Positions 55,430 to 63,380 of a DNA stretch of 64,000 nucleotides are shown in pieces. The stretch lies in contig JACJWZ010000002.1 of NCBI GenBank assembly GCA_020636895.1, positions 1,099,607-1,163,606 on the forward strand. Direction: 5' to 3'. The stretch is from Thermoleophilales bacterium (GTDB taxonomy: Bacteria; Actinomycetota; Thermoleophilia; Solirubrobacterales; 70-9). Position numbers and translations under genes: made by a program. The stretch's first letter is position 1. Every line of letters starts with the position of its first letter. Below the pieces are notes generated by a model. That model worked only from the letters and a program-made list of their open reading frames with translations. It was not told where the DNA came from and made no database searches.

Positions 55430-56266
55430 TCAGTCGGGCGTAGCCTCTCCCCCGACGGCGTCAAGAAGATCCAGCGCCAGCACGGATGCGCGGTCGGCGA
55501 CGCCCAGCGGATCACCCGCAACGCCGACGACCGTCTCCGCGGCCATCCTCGAACCCGGTGAGTCCCCGGTGCCGAACAGCTCCCGCAGATAGCCGAGGGC
55601 CACGCCGGCAGGCTCTCGGCTGACCTCGGTGGCGAGAAGCAGGGCAAAGCCCGCCTCGACAACTGTCGGCTCTACGTAAAGCAGCAATCGGTAGATGTCG
55701 TGGCTGTCCTTCGCCTTGACTCCGCGGCCATCGTCCGCCACCCGCTCATGGACCTTGTGGAGCTTCGAAACCAGGAGTGCCGCCGGGCCGGCAACCGCGA
55801 TCTCGAATGCGCGGCCGTCGCCCGGCTCCAATGCAGCGAGCCGGAACGGCGACTTGTCGACGAGTACGCCCTCTAAGCCCCGCGCCCTCCTGGCGGTTCG
55901 TGACGAGTGAGGCGGAAGTTCCACCCTGCGCGTTCCCCCGCCCAGAGCAACCGAGTCGGGTACGAGCAGGTCCACCTCTACGCCCTTCCGGTCGAACCAC
56001 TGGCCCGGATTGCCGCCCTCTCCCAGGGCGAAGCCAGCCCCGCCGAGAGCATCCTCAAGCTTCGGGTCATCCCCGAGCAGGTCCGGATCCACAGCCATGT
56101 CCCCATCGGTCGTGAAGGGCGCGACCGCCTCGTCCGTATCTCCGGTGTGGAGGTAGATCGCCTGGGCACCGACGAGGATCAGTGCGTCGAGGTGATCTGC
56201 GAGCGCGTCCAGCGCATCCAGCAACGCGCGTCGTGCCGAGACGTAGGTGGGACTGATCTCAGACAT
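55430..56266 (-). CDS. AbiEii-like nucleotidyltransferase (type IV toxin)
   Basis: 278 aa. An N-terminal nucleotidyltransferase fold: LILVGAQAIYLHTGD and FTTDGDMAVDPDLL (the acidic pair), then VEVDLLVPDSV. The middle block VAGPAALLVSKLHKVHERV with KDSHDIYRLL is typical of the AbiEii-related group in actinobacteria. Family members transfer nucleotides to RNA and inhibit growth. It overlaps the upstream AbiEi-like gene by 8 bp. Confidence 0.72.
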   Translation of the reverse strand: MSEISPTYVSARRALLDALDALADHLDALILVGAQAIYLHTGDTDEAVAPFTTDGDMAVDPDLLGDDPKLEDALGGAGFALGEGGNPGQWFDRKGVEVDLLVPDSVALGGGTRRVELPPHSSRTARRARGLEGVLVDKSPFRLAALEPGDGRAFEIAVAGPAALLVSKLHKVHERVADDGRGVKAKDSHDIYRLLLYVEPTVVEAGFALLLATEVSREPAGVALGYLRELFGTGDSPGSRMAAETVVGVAGDPLGVADRASVLALDLLDAVGGEATPD

Positions 56267-57356
56267 CGGCGTGTCGGAGGAGTGCCTCAGCCTCCTCGGC
56301 GGAGCGGCCGGGCATGTCCATGAGGTCGCACCCGACCTGACTGAGGGCTGCATAGCGAAGACCGTCCTTGATCCATGTCCGGGTCAGAGGGAGATCATCG
56401 GGAGCGGATGCCAGCCAGACGTTGCTGGAACGTTCGGCACGCCTGAGGGAGAGGGCTGCCTCGAGGGCGGGCACATCCTCCGCATAGACGACGAGGAGCC
56501 GGGGGTCGGCATACGGTGCGACTGCGTTGGCCGCGTAGGACCCCGTGATCGCGTAGTCGGTGCCGTGATCGCGGAGCTTGTCGAGGACCACGGTCAGTTC
56601 TCGGGGTTCGAGGTAGCGGACGATCTCGTTCTGCTTCTGGAAGCGGAAGTCGAGCGACCAGCGTCGGACCAGCTCCGAGCGAGAGACCCGGACGATCCGC
56701 CCTGTGCCGTTGCGTTCGATCAGGGCCTCCTGGTCGAGGAGCTCGGCGGTGCGGGAAACGGTCCCGGGGGCGACCGAGGCCACGTCCGCCAGTTCGCGGA
56801 CTCCGAACGGAGGAGCGAGATCGCAAAGAGCACGAACTATGCGTGCCGTCTTCCGCCCCCGCAGCGACCGGACGCCACGCGTCTCCTCTCGCCAGGGGTT
56901 CGTCTTCGCGCCCTCGCTGAAGAGGAACACTGCCGGCGCGGGCAATTCCAGCCTCAGGTTCCCGGTCGCGTCCGCGTAATTGCAGCCTTCGTCGGCGAGC
57001 CGGTCTCTGACCCCCCTCGAGACGAAACGAGATACGAAGAGCGGCGCTCCTCGCTGTCCGGCGTTGGGCGGGAGGTCGAGCGATGCCTGGTTGATCCGCT
57101 TGAGGCTCGAGGCGATCATCCGCGGCTCGAGGCTCAGTCTCGCCTCGACCAGGCAGCTCGCTCTTGTCCCATCCGGTCCGGCCACGGTGAGGACCGCGTC
57201 CGCACCCCAGCCCGTCGCACGGGGAGCCAGGTCCGTGCTGACACGCCACGCCTTCGGCAGGCGCTCCCGCACGGTGCGCTCGAGCATCGGAATGAGGTCG
57301 CTCTCCCGCTGTATTTCGCTCGCAAATGCAGCGCTGCTTCTTGGGTTGTTCTCCAT
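56259..57356 (-). CDS. AbiEi-like winged-helix antitoxin/regulator
   Basis: 365 aa. An N-terminal segment with restriction-enzyme-like or unknown fold (about 1-150, VEARLSLEPRMIASSLKRIN), a winged helix (about 180-230: KTARIVRALCDLAPPFGVRELADVASVAPGTVSRTAELLDQEALIERNGTG region, cited in parts), then a C-terminal AbiEi-type domain (DYAITGSYAANAVAPYADPR). AbiEi proteins repress their own promoter and block AbiEii. Coupled to the nucleotidyltransferase gene by overlap. The function is inferred from the pair. Confidence 0.68.
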   Translation of the reverse strand: MENNPRSSAAFASEIQRESDLIPMLERTVRERLPKAWRVSTDLAPRATGWGADAVLTVAGPDGTRASCLVEARLSLEPRMIASSLKRINQASLDLPPNAGQRGAPLFVSRFVSRGVRDRLADEGCNYADATGNLRLELPAPAVFLFSEGAKTNPWREETRGVRSLRGRKTARIVRALCDLAPPFGVRELADVASVAPGTVSRTAELLDQEALIERNGTGRIVRVSRSELVRRWSLDFRFQKQNEIVRYLEPRELTVVLDKLRDHGTDYAITGSYAANAVAPYADPRLLVVYAEDVPALEAALSLRRAERSSNVWLASAPDDLPLTRTWIKDGLRYAALSQVGCDLMDMPGRSAEEAEALLRHADV

Positions 57357-57368
57357 CGCAGGGAACAG

Positions 57369-57474
57369 TGTCGCACACGCAACAGTTGATCTGACGATGA
57401 AGATTCATGGCTTGGGAAAGCCGTGGCAGAGGCCAGCTGTTCACGGCATACAGGTGTTGCGCACAATGTGCAAC
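57369..57474. promoter_or_regulatory. Candidate AbiEi operator repeats
   Basis: Copy A TCGCACACGCAACAG (from 57371) and copy B GCGCACAATGTGCAACAG (from 57460) share CGCACA and GCAACAG. Copy B is also a dyad: GCACA-A-TGTGC inside GTTGC/GCAAC (57456-57474). They lie 15-120 bp before the AbiEi start. AbiEi antitoxins are known to bind inverted repeats in their own promoter. Confidence 0.45.
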
Positions 57475-57489
57475 AGCTTCATACGCGCA

Positions 57490-57530
57490 ACGCGCGCGCA
57501 TGCGCATATACGCGCGCGTGCGCGCACACG
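57490..57530. repeat. 41-bp alternating purine-pyrimidine tract (Z-DNA-prone)
   Basis: Unbroken Pu-Py alternation, mainly CG with CA/TG and one ATATA step. It sits in the 365-bp gap 57357-57721 upstream of the AbiEi gene. It could adopt left-handed DNA under negative supercoiling. Confidence 0.8.
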
Positions 57531-57565
57531 AAACCCCGCGAGCCGCCGCTATCCCACCGGGGCGC

Positions 57566-57589
57566 CTGAGGGCAACATGTTGCTCTCAG
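57566..57589. repeat. Hairpin with CAACATGTTG core, copy 2
   Basis: 24-bp inverted repeat with one G-T pair, from CTGAGGGCAACA to TGTTGCTCTCAG. Shares GCCTGAGG and CAACATGTTG with the copy at 41664, with a C-G pair changed to G-C next to the core. It lies downstream of the small membrane protein gene. Confidence 0.6.
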
Positions 57590-57721
57590 CCACCCCACTC
57601 CCCGCCGCACCGGCTCCACGCGGCGCCGCCCCGACACACTCCCGTCACGAATTACCCCAGAAAAAACAGGGGGAGGTTCCGCGTAAGCCGCCCGGGCGTC
57701 GAGGGCGAAGCCGCGGGACGC

Positions 57722-57895
57722 TCAGATAGTGGCGAGGCCGATGGCGATCAGCGGGAACGTCGCCATCACGGAGATGTAGAGGGCGACGAAGAAGCCGGTC
57801 TTGGCGGTGGCCGTCGTCGAACGGGCGCCGAGGTAGAGGCCCAAGAGGACGGCGATGCTGATCACGCCGATCGGGATCCAGAAGATCGTGTCCAT
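57722..57895 (-). CDS. Small two-helix membrane protein
   Basis: 57 aa from ATG 57895: two hydrophobic helices (FWIPIGVISIAVLLGLYLGA and FFVALYISVMATFPLIAIGL) joined by a short polar turn. No family recognised. Confidence 0.6.
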   Translation of the reverse strand: MDTIFWIPIGVISIAVLLGLYLGARSTTATAKTGFFVALYISVMATFPLIAIGLATI

Positions 57896-58007
57896 GGGCG
57901 GCAGCCTATACGCACTGAACCCGCCGCGCCCCACCGCCGCGCCCCGTCCGGGGCGGAGCCTGAGCACGAGCTCGTGCCAGAAGGCCGAGGAGGGGAGGAG
58001 GGCGCGC

Positions 58008-58220
58008 TCAGAGGGTCACGGTGCCGGAGTAGCTCGCCGGCTGCGGCAGCGGGCGCTCCTCTTCAGCCATGAACTCGGCGTAGACAGCGAGCGCTTCGGC
58101 AAGCCGCTCCTCGACCTCTACACGCGTAGCACCCAGGCCGACAACTTCGGGAAGATCAGGGAGGTACGCCCCCCAGCCGCCATCCTCAGCCTGCTCGTAG
58201 ATCGCGACGTACTCGGTCAC
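58008..58220 (-). CDS. hicB: HicB-family antitoxin
   Basis: 70 aa, GTG start. The partial RNase-H fold EYVAIYEQAEDGGWGAYLPDLPEV with ATRVEVEERLAEALAVYAEF is typical of short HicB proteins. Its start overlaps the stop of the hicA remnant (GTGA), the usual hicAB layout. Confidence 0.78.
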   Translation of the reverse strand: MTEYVAIYEQAEDGGWGAYLPDLPEVVGLGATRVEVEERLAEALAVYAEFMAEEERPLPQPASYSGTVTL

Positions 58221-58318
58221 CTCAGATCCTCCAGTCCGCTCGTCTTCCGGATGTTAGCCAGGGTCCCAACGGGGACAGTGTCGCTCGGGCGACCCGCGAC
58301 CACGATCTTCTTCTTCAA
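58217..58318 (-). pseudogene. hicA remnant, N-terminal half missing
   Basis: The last 33 codons before the hicB start encode LKKKIVVAGRPSDTVPVGT then LANIRKTSGLEDLR, the C-terminal part of HicA toxins. The N-terminal part with the double-stranded RNA-binding-like fold and the GSH motif (catalytic His) is absent. Instead the sequence runs into the divergent RecQ gene. No start codon with a ribosome site precedes it, so the toxin is judged inactive. Confidence 0.55.
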
Positions 58319-58359
58319 CCCAGGACCTCGGGCACCTGGCCCAGCTACCGTCCCCGCCC

Positions 58360-60441
58360 GTGCCCGGCACCCAGACCACCCCCGCCCTCGACCTCCTGCG
58401 CCGCCTCACTCGCCGCGAGGACGCCGAGTTCCGCGACGGCCAGCTCGAGGCGATCGAGCGGCTCGTCGAAGGGCGCGGCCGCGTCCTCTGCGTGCAGCGC
58501 ACCGGCTGGGGGAAGAGCGCCGTCTACTTCGTCGCCACCGCGATGCTGCGGGAGCGGGGAGCCGGGCCGACGATCCTCGTCTCCCCGCTGATCGCGCTCA
58601 TGCGCAACCAGCTCGACGCGGCGGAGGCGCTCGGGATCCGCGCGGCGACCGTCAACTCATCCAACCGCGAGGACTGGGAGGAGACGTTCGCGCGGATCGA
58701 TCGCGACGAGGTCGACCTGCTCCTGCTCAGCCCCGAGCGGCTCGCCAACCAGAACTTCCGCGCGACGGTCCTGCCGAAGCTCGTCGAGAGCACCGGCCTG
58801 CTCGTGATCGACGAGGCGCACTGCATCTCCGACTGGGGCCACGACTTCCGGCCCGACTACCGCCGCATCGCGGGGCTCGTCGGGAGGCTCCCCGAGGACT
58901 GCGCGGTCCTGGCGACGACCGCCACCGCCAACGACCGCGTGATCGCCGACGTCGAGGAGCAGCTCGCCGCCCCCGACGAGTCCCTATTCACCATCCGCGG
59001 CACGCTCGACCGCCCGTCCCTGCGCCTCGAGGTCTGCGACCTGCCGAGTCAGGCAGAGCGGCTCGCGTGGCTCGCGACCTGGATCCCGCAGCTCGAGGGC
59101 AGCGGCATCGTCTACTGCCTGACGGTGCGCGACACGCTCAACGTCACCAACTGGCTCGACTCCCAGGGGATCGAGTGCGAGGCCTACTCCGGCAAGGTCG
59201 AGAGCGACGAGCGCATCCGCATCGAGTCGAAGCTTCTCGGCAACGAGATCAAGTGCGTCGTCGCCACGAGCGCGCTCGGCATGGGCTACGACAAGCCCGA
59301 CCTAGGCTTCGTCGTCCACTTCCAAGGCCCCGGCAGCCCGATCGCCTACTACCAGCAGGTGGGCCGCGCCGGCCGTGGGCTCGCCGAGGCCGATGCGGTG
59401 CTGCTGCGCGGGACCGAGGACCGCGACGTCCAGGACTTCTTCATCAAGAGCGCCTTCCCGCCGCCCGAGCTCGTCGCCCGCGCGATGGAGCTGTTCGAGG
59501 AGGCCGACGGCCCGCTCAGCATCGGCGCCCTGATGAACGAGATCAACCTCGGCAAGGGCCGGATGGAGCTGATGGTCAAGCAGCTCGAGGTCGAGGGCGC
59601 CCTCAACAAGGTGCGGGGAGGCTGGGAGCGCAGCCGGCGCGAGTGGACCTACGACGAGGAGCGGATCCGCGCCGTGACCGCGGCCCGCCGCGAGGAGCAG
59701 AAGGCCATGGAGGTCTACGGCACCGACGGGAAGTGCCTGATGGAGGCGCTGCGGGAGGAGCTGGACGACCCAGGGGCGCAGCCGTGCGGGCGCTGCTCGG
59801 TGTGCACGGAGCCGCGGTTCGACGCGGAGGTCGATCGCGGCCTGGCGCTGCAGGCGATCGACATGCTGCGGGCGCGGCCGATCGTGATCGAACCGCGGCG
59901 GTCAACGCCGACGGCCGTCGGCGGTTTCAAGAAGATCCCGCGCGACGAGCAGCTGGAGGAGGGCCGAGCGCTCTCCCAGATCAACGACCCCGGCTGGGGG
60001 AGGCTGGTGCGCAAGGGGCGTTTCGAAGACGAGCACTTCGCCGACGAGCTGGTCGAGGCTGCCGCCGCGCTCCTGAAGAACTGGAAGCCGGCCGTGAAGG
60101 TCGAGTGGGTCACCGCCGTTCCCTCCCTGCGCCGCCCCGACCTCGTCTCGGACTTCGCTGAACGTCTGGCCAGCGCCGCCGGGCTCCCCTATGTATCTGT
60201 GCTGAGCGCGGTCAAGCGGACCGAGGAGCAGTCCAAGCTCGAGAACTCACGCAAGCAGTGGCTGAACGTGCAGGGAGCCTTCACCGCCGACCGCGCCGCA
60301 ATCCCCCCGGGAGCCGCCCTCCTCATCGACGACCTCATCGACTCGAAGTGGACGATCACCGAGGCGGGGGGCGCGTTGCGCCGGGCGGGGGTTCCCGGGG
60401 TTGTGCCGTTCGCGCTTGCGGCGTCCGGCCTCGCGACCTGA
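58360..60441 (+). CDS. RecQ helicase fused to a phosphoribosyltransferase-like domain
   Basis: 693 aa from GTG. RecQ motor: EFRDGQLEAIERLV (motif 0), TGWGKS (Lys52), VIDEAHCISDWGHDFRPDYRR, ATTATA, GIVYCLTVRD, QQVGRAGRG. A zinc module follows (DGKCLMEAL... CGRCSVC), without an HRDC domain. The last 150 residues (from about WVTAVPSLRRPDLV) form a type I PRTase-like fold whose PRPP loop appears as LLIDDLIDSKWTITEAG. A TACCGT box ends 8 nt before the GTG. Could link unwinding to nucleotide sensing; the function is inferred. Confidence 0.83.
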   Translation: MPGTQTTPALDLLRRLTRREDAEFRDGQLEAIERLVEGRGRVLCVQRTGWGKSAVYFVATAMLRERGAGPTILVSPLIALMRNQLDAAEALGIRAATVNSSNREDWEETFARIDRDEVDLLLLSPERLANQNFRATVLPKLVESTGLLVIDEAHCISDWGHDFRPDYRRIAGLVGRLPEDCAVLATTATANDRVIADVEEQLAAPDESLFTIRGTLDRPSLRLEVCDLPSQAERLAWLATWIPQLEGSGIVYCLTVRDTLNVTNWLDSQGIECEAYSGKVESDERIRIESKLLGNEIKCVVATSALGMGYDKPDLGFVVHFQGPGSPIAYYQQVGRAGRGLAEADAVLLRGTEDRDVQDFFIKSAFPPPELVARAMELFEEADGPLSIGALMNEINLGKGRMELMVKQLEVEGALNKVRGGWERSRREWTYDEERIRAVTAARREEQKAMEVYGTDGKCLMEALREELDDPGAQPCGRCSVCTEPRFDAEVDRGLALQAIDMLRARPIVIEPRRSTPTAVGGFKKIPRDEQLEEGRALSQINDPGWGRLVRKGRFEDEHFADELVEAAAALLKNWKPAVKVEWVTAVPSLRRPDLVSDFAERLASAAGLPYVSVLSAVKRTEEQSKLENSRKQWLNVQGAFTADRAAIPPGAALLIDDLIDSKWTITEAGGALRRAGVPGVVPFALAASGLAT

Positions 60442-60478
60442 GACGGTCAACCGTCAGAACCGAGGTCCCATGTGCGAC

Positions 60479-60500
60479 GTACACCCAACGTATGTACACT
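60479..60500. promoter_or_regulatory. tacA operator and -10 region
   Basis: GTACAC direct repeats at 60479 and 60494, 15 bp apart; TACACT (60495-60500) ends 9 nt before the tacA ATG and may be the -10 box. A repressor bound here would block transcription. Confidence 0.45.
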
Positions 60501-60509
60501 CACCGCGTC

Positions 60510-60791
60510 ATGAGTCCCGCCACCGACACCCGATCGGAGCGCTGGAACCTGCGCGCCACCCGAGACGAGGACGCCCTTGTCCGTGAGGCGGCCAAGCTCT
60601 CCGAGGAGGGTCTTACCGGGTTCATCCGAGACGCAGCCATTCAGGAGGCCAAGCGGGTCCTGGCCGACCGCCAGCTCTTCCTGATCGACGAGGACGAGAT
60701 GCAGCAATTCAACGAACTTCTCGATCGTCCCGCCGAGGTTCCCGAGGGTCTGCGCCGGCTCTTCTCGAAGCCCAGCGTCTTCAGCGAGTAA
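60510..60791 (+). CDS. tacA: TacA-type (DUF1778) antitoxin
   Basis: 93 aa. RHH fold RWNLRATRDEDALVREAAKLSEEGLTGFIRDAAIQEAKRVL region (cited as RWNLRATRDEDALV and GFIRDAAIQEAKRVL), then a neutralising tail ending LLDRPAEVPEGLRRLFS, as in DUF1778 antitoxins. The GNAT toxin starts 8 nt later. Confidence 0.88.
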   Translation: MSPATDTRSERWNLRATRDEDALVREAAKLSEEGLTGFIRDAAIQEAKRVLADRQLFLIDEDEMQQFNELLDRPAEVPEGLRRLFSKPSVFSE

Positions 60792-60799
60792 GAGAAACC

Positions 60800-61318
60800 A
60801 TGACGGGGGCGGCGTACACGCAGCCCGAGCCGCTCGGCGGTAAGCACGTCCTGGAGGGCTTCTCGTGCGGGGAGCCCTCGCTGGACCGCTGGCTGTTGAA
60901 GTACGCAAGGCAGGCTGAGGCCGTGGGTTCCTCGCGGGTCTTCGTCACCACCAATGACGAGACCCAGGTGGTGGGCTTCCATGCGCTCGCGGCCGGCAAC
61001 GTTGCTCCCGGTGACGCAACCACCCGTTTGATGAAGGGCATGCCTGCGAACCAACTGGTGCCGGTCATCCTCTTGACGCGCCTGGCCGTGGATCTACGAC
61101 ATCAGGGCAAGGGCATCGGCCGCTCACTCCTCCAGGACGCGCTGATCAAGGCGGACACCGCGGCGGAGTCCATCGGAGCCCGTGCCGTAGTCGTCCACGC
61201 CATCGACCACGACGCGCGCCTCTGGTACGGCCAGTACGGCTTCGAGTCCTCACCGACGGACCCTCATCACCTCATCCTGTTGATGAAGGACCTGCGCAGG
61301 CTCGTCGAGGAGGCGTGA
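60800..61318 (+). CDS. tacT: TacT-type GNAT acetyltransferase toxin
   Basis: 172 aa. GNAT fold with the acetyl-CoA loop DLRHQGKGIGRSLLQDAL and the typical start PEPLGGKHVLEGFSCGEPSLDRWL. The final block ARLWYGQYGFESSPTDPHHLILLMKDL carries the conserved Tyr of TacT-like toxins, which acetylate aminoacyl-tRNA. Pairs with TacA. Confidence 0.9.
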   Translation: MTGAAYTQPEPLGGKHVLEGFSCGEPSLDRWLLKYARQAEAVGSSRVFVTTNDETQVVGFHALAAGNVAPGDATTRLMKGMPANQLVPVILLTRLAVDLRHQGKGIGRSLLQDALIKADTAAESIGARAVVVHAIDHDARLWYGQYGFESSPTDPHHLILLMKDLRRLVEEA

Positions 61319-61494
61319 GGGCTTCGGCACACCTGTACAGCCGGTTGCTCCGGTCCGACAAATCCACCACGAGAAGCCCGCGGATCCACCACGATCCGAC
61401 GGCTCGCGCGAACCCCGCGCGACGCGATGGACATTATCCCAACGCCTCGATCAGCATTATTTGCCCGTCCAAACAGGTACTATCTCGCTCACAA

Positions 61495-62763
61495 ATGGTC
61501 CCCTCAGGAGCGATAGGCCCAACCGGCTACCGCCCACGCATGGTCGACCTGTGGCTTGACGCGCAGCTTCCTCAGCTTCCGGCTTTCATGTTGGTCGGGC
61601 CGCGGGCGGCGGGCAAGACAACGACTGCGGCTCGCCGTGCGACGACCGTCGTCCGCTTGGACCAACCCGCCGAGGCCGCCGCCTTCGCCGCCGACCCCGA
61701 CGCGGCGTTGCGCGGACTTGATGAGCCCGTTCTGCTGGATGAGTGGCAGGTCGTGCCGGGAGTGCTCGGCGCCCTGAAGCGTTCAATCGACGCGGACCCG
61801 AGTCCGGCGAGGTTTCTGGTGACGGGCTCCGTCCGAGCGCCGCTGGAAGGGGAGACGTGGCCCGGTACCGGGCGCCTGACGCGTTCGATCGTCTACCCGA
61901 TGACCATGCGCGAGCGACTGGGACGGCTCGACGGTGGGACCTTCATCGATCGCGTGTTGTCCGGAGAGCCCCAACCGGATCCCGCGGAGAGCTTCGACCT
62001 CCGCGACTACCTGGAGGCCGCCCTCACCGGTGGGTACCCCTACCCGGCGCTCCAGCTGCCAACAGGCGCGCGCCAGGCTTGGATGCAGAGCTACCTCCAC
62101 GACCTTTTCAGCCGAGACGTGCCCGCGATGGAGGCCTCGCCGACGCGAAGGCGAGACGCCTCGCGCCTGCGCCGCTACTTCGAGGCCTACGCCCTCAACT
62201 CAGCGGGAACGGCGAGTGACACCACGATCTATGAGGCCGCAGACATAGACCGCCGCACAGCCGTCGCGTACGAGGGGTTGCTCGAAGACCTGTTCGTGGT
62301 GGAGCGGGTACCCGCCTGGCGCCCGAACAGGCTCCGCCGGCTCGTCACCGCGCCGAAGCGGTACGTGGTCGACCCCGCTCTCCTCGCAGCGGCCGCTGGG
62401 GTAGACGTCGACGGAGTCCTCGGCGACGGCGACCTCCTCGGCCGGGTCATCGACACGTTCGTTGCGGCACAGCTTCGGCCGGAGGTCGCTGTTGCGCTGG
62501 CCGGTCCGCGAATGCACCACCTCCGCACAAAGGGGGGTGAGCGTGAGATCGACCTCGTTCTCGAGTTTGGAGGCGGCAAGGTGGTTGCGATCGAGGTCAA
62601 GGCGGCGGCCGCACCGACTGCTCACGATGCCCGCCACTTGAGATGGCTGCGCGACGAGCTCGGGGAGCGTTTCGTCGCCGGTGTTGTCCTCCACACGGGC
62701 CCCCGCACCTTCGAGCTCGACCGCTCAATCAGCGCAGTTCCGATCGCGTCCCTATGGGCTTGA
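61495..62763 (+). CDS. AAA_14/DUF4143 ATPase
   Basis: 422 aa from ATG 61495; the preceding 176 bp (61319-61494) are AT-richer than the surroundings and carry promoter-like TACTAT, but no gene. Walker A VGPRAAGKTTT, Walker B PVLLDEWQV, sensor FLVTGSVRAP, then the C-terminal DUF4143 domain (DVPAMEASPTRRRD, AAQLRPEVAVAL, HHLRTKGGEREIDLVLEF, IEVKA, a PD-(D/E)xK-like core). Frequent in accessory and toxin-rich regions; role unknown. Confidence 0.85.
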   Translation: MVPSGAIGPTGYRPRMVDLWLDAQLPQLPAFMLVGPRAAGKTTTAARRATTVVRLDQPAEAAAFAADPDAALRGLDEPVLLDEWQVVPGVLGALKRSIDADPSPARFLVTGSVRAPLEGETWPGTGRLTRSIVYPMTMRERLGRLDGGTFIDRVLSGEPQPDPAESFDLRDYLEAALTGGYPYPALQLPTGARQAWMQSYLHDLFSRDVPAMEASPTRRRDASRLRRYFEAYALNSAGTASDTTIYEAADIDRRTAVAYEGLLEDLFVVERVPAWRPNRLRRLVTAPKRYVVDPALLAAAAGVDVDGVLGDGDLLGRVIDTFVAAQLRPEVAVALAGPRMHHLRTKGGEREIDLVLEFGGGKVVAIEVKAAAAPTAHDARHLRWLRDELGERFVAGVVLHTGPRTFELDRSISAVPIASLWA

Positions 62764-62805
62764 GCGTGGCGCCGAACAATGCCGGGACCGCCGCCACGTC
62801 GCTGC

Positions 62806-63270
62806 TCAGTCCTCGAGCTCGAAGTCGCCCGGCGAGAGGCGGTCGTACTGGTCAGGGATGGTGCCCCAGCCCAGGATCGGCACCGGTCTGTCGGGCGCCT
62901 CCAGGGCGTCGAGATATGTCTCCGCCTGCAGCACCCGGCAGCGGTGGCTCCAGTCGTCCCCCAGGTCGAAGGTAAACGTGAACTCGTCCCCGGGCGCGAG
63001 CTCCTTCGCCGGCAGCAGCTCGTCCTGGTCCTCCCAGCCGAGGTCGAGCCCCCGTCCCCAGTCATCGGGGAAGCCGATCCTTCGCCCGTCAGTCAGCTCG
63101 AAGTAGTGGAGATGGCCGTGGTCCCAGCGGGCGAACGCAGTGTTGATCGCATAGGCGAGCTCCCCGAAGGTGTGCTCGGGCCCGCAGATGATGACCCGGC
63201 CCGGCGGGGGATCGAGCTCCATCCCGTTGCCATGGAGAAGGTCGACCCGGATGTGGAGCCACGGCGGCAC
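62806..63270 (-). CDS. pRiA4b ORF-3-like protein
   Basis: 154 aa from GTG. Matches the plasmid pRiA4b ORF-3 domain: TFGELAYAINTAFARWDHGHLHYFELTDG and GDEFTFTFDLGDDWSHRCRV. The family is found on plasmids and integrated elements; no activity known. Convergent with the ATPase gene. Confidence 0.82.
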   Translation of the reverse strand: MPPWLHIRVDLLHGNGMELDPPPGRVIICGPEHTFGELAYAINTAFARWDHGHLHYFELTDGRRIGFPDDWGRGLDLGWEDQDELLPAKELAPGDEFTFTFDLGDDWSHRCRVLQAETYLDALEAPDRPVPILGWGTIPDQYDRLSPGDFELED

Positions 63271-63328
63271 CGCAGCAGGCTACCCGTAGACGCCCGACAC
63301 CCGAGTGCCTGCACACGCCCTATCGCTT

Positions 63329-63342
63329 AACGATTAATCGTT
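63329..63342. promoter_or_regulatory. 14-bp palindrome upstream of fic
   Basis: AACGATTAATCGTT, perfect and AT-rich in a GC-rich setting, 38 bp before the fic ATG. Likely an operator. TAAGCT at 63365-63370 may be the -10 box. Confidence 0.55.
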
Positions 63343-63380
63343 TGATCCTTAAGGCGCAACCACCTAAGCTCATCTGACCC

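Noticed and set aside
58254..58502. Minus-strand frame over the hicA remnant and RecQ start
   Set aside because: It is in a different frame from the HicA-like peptide, Arg/Ser-rich, and antisense to RecQ.
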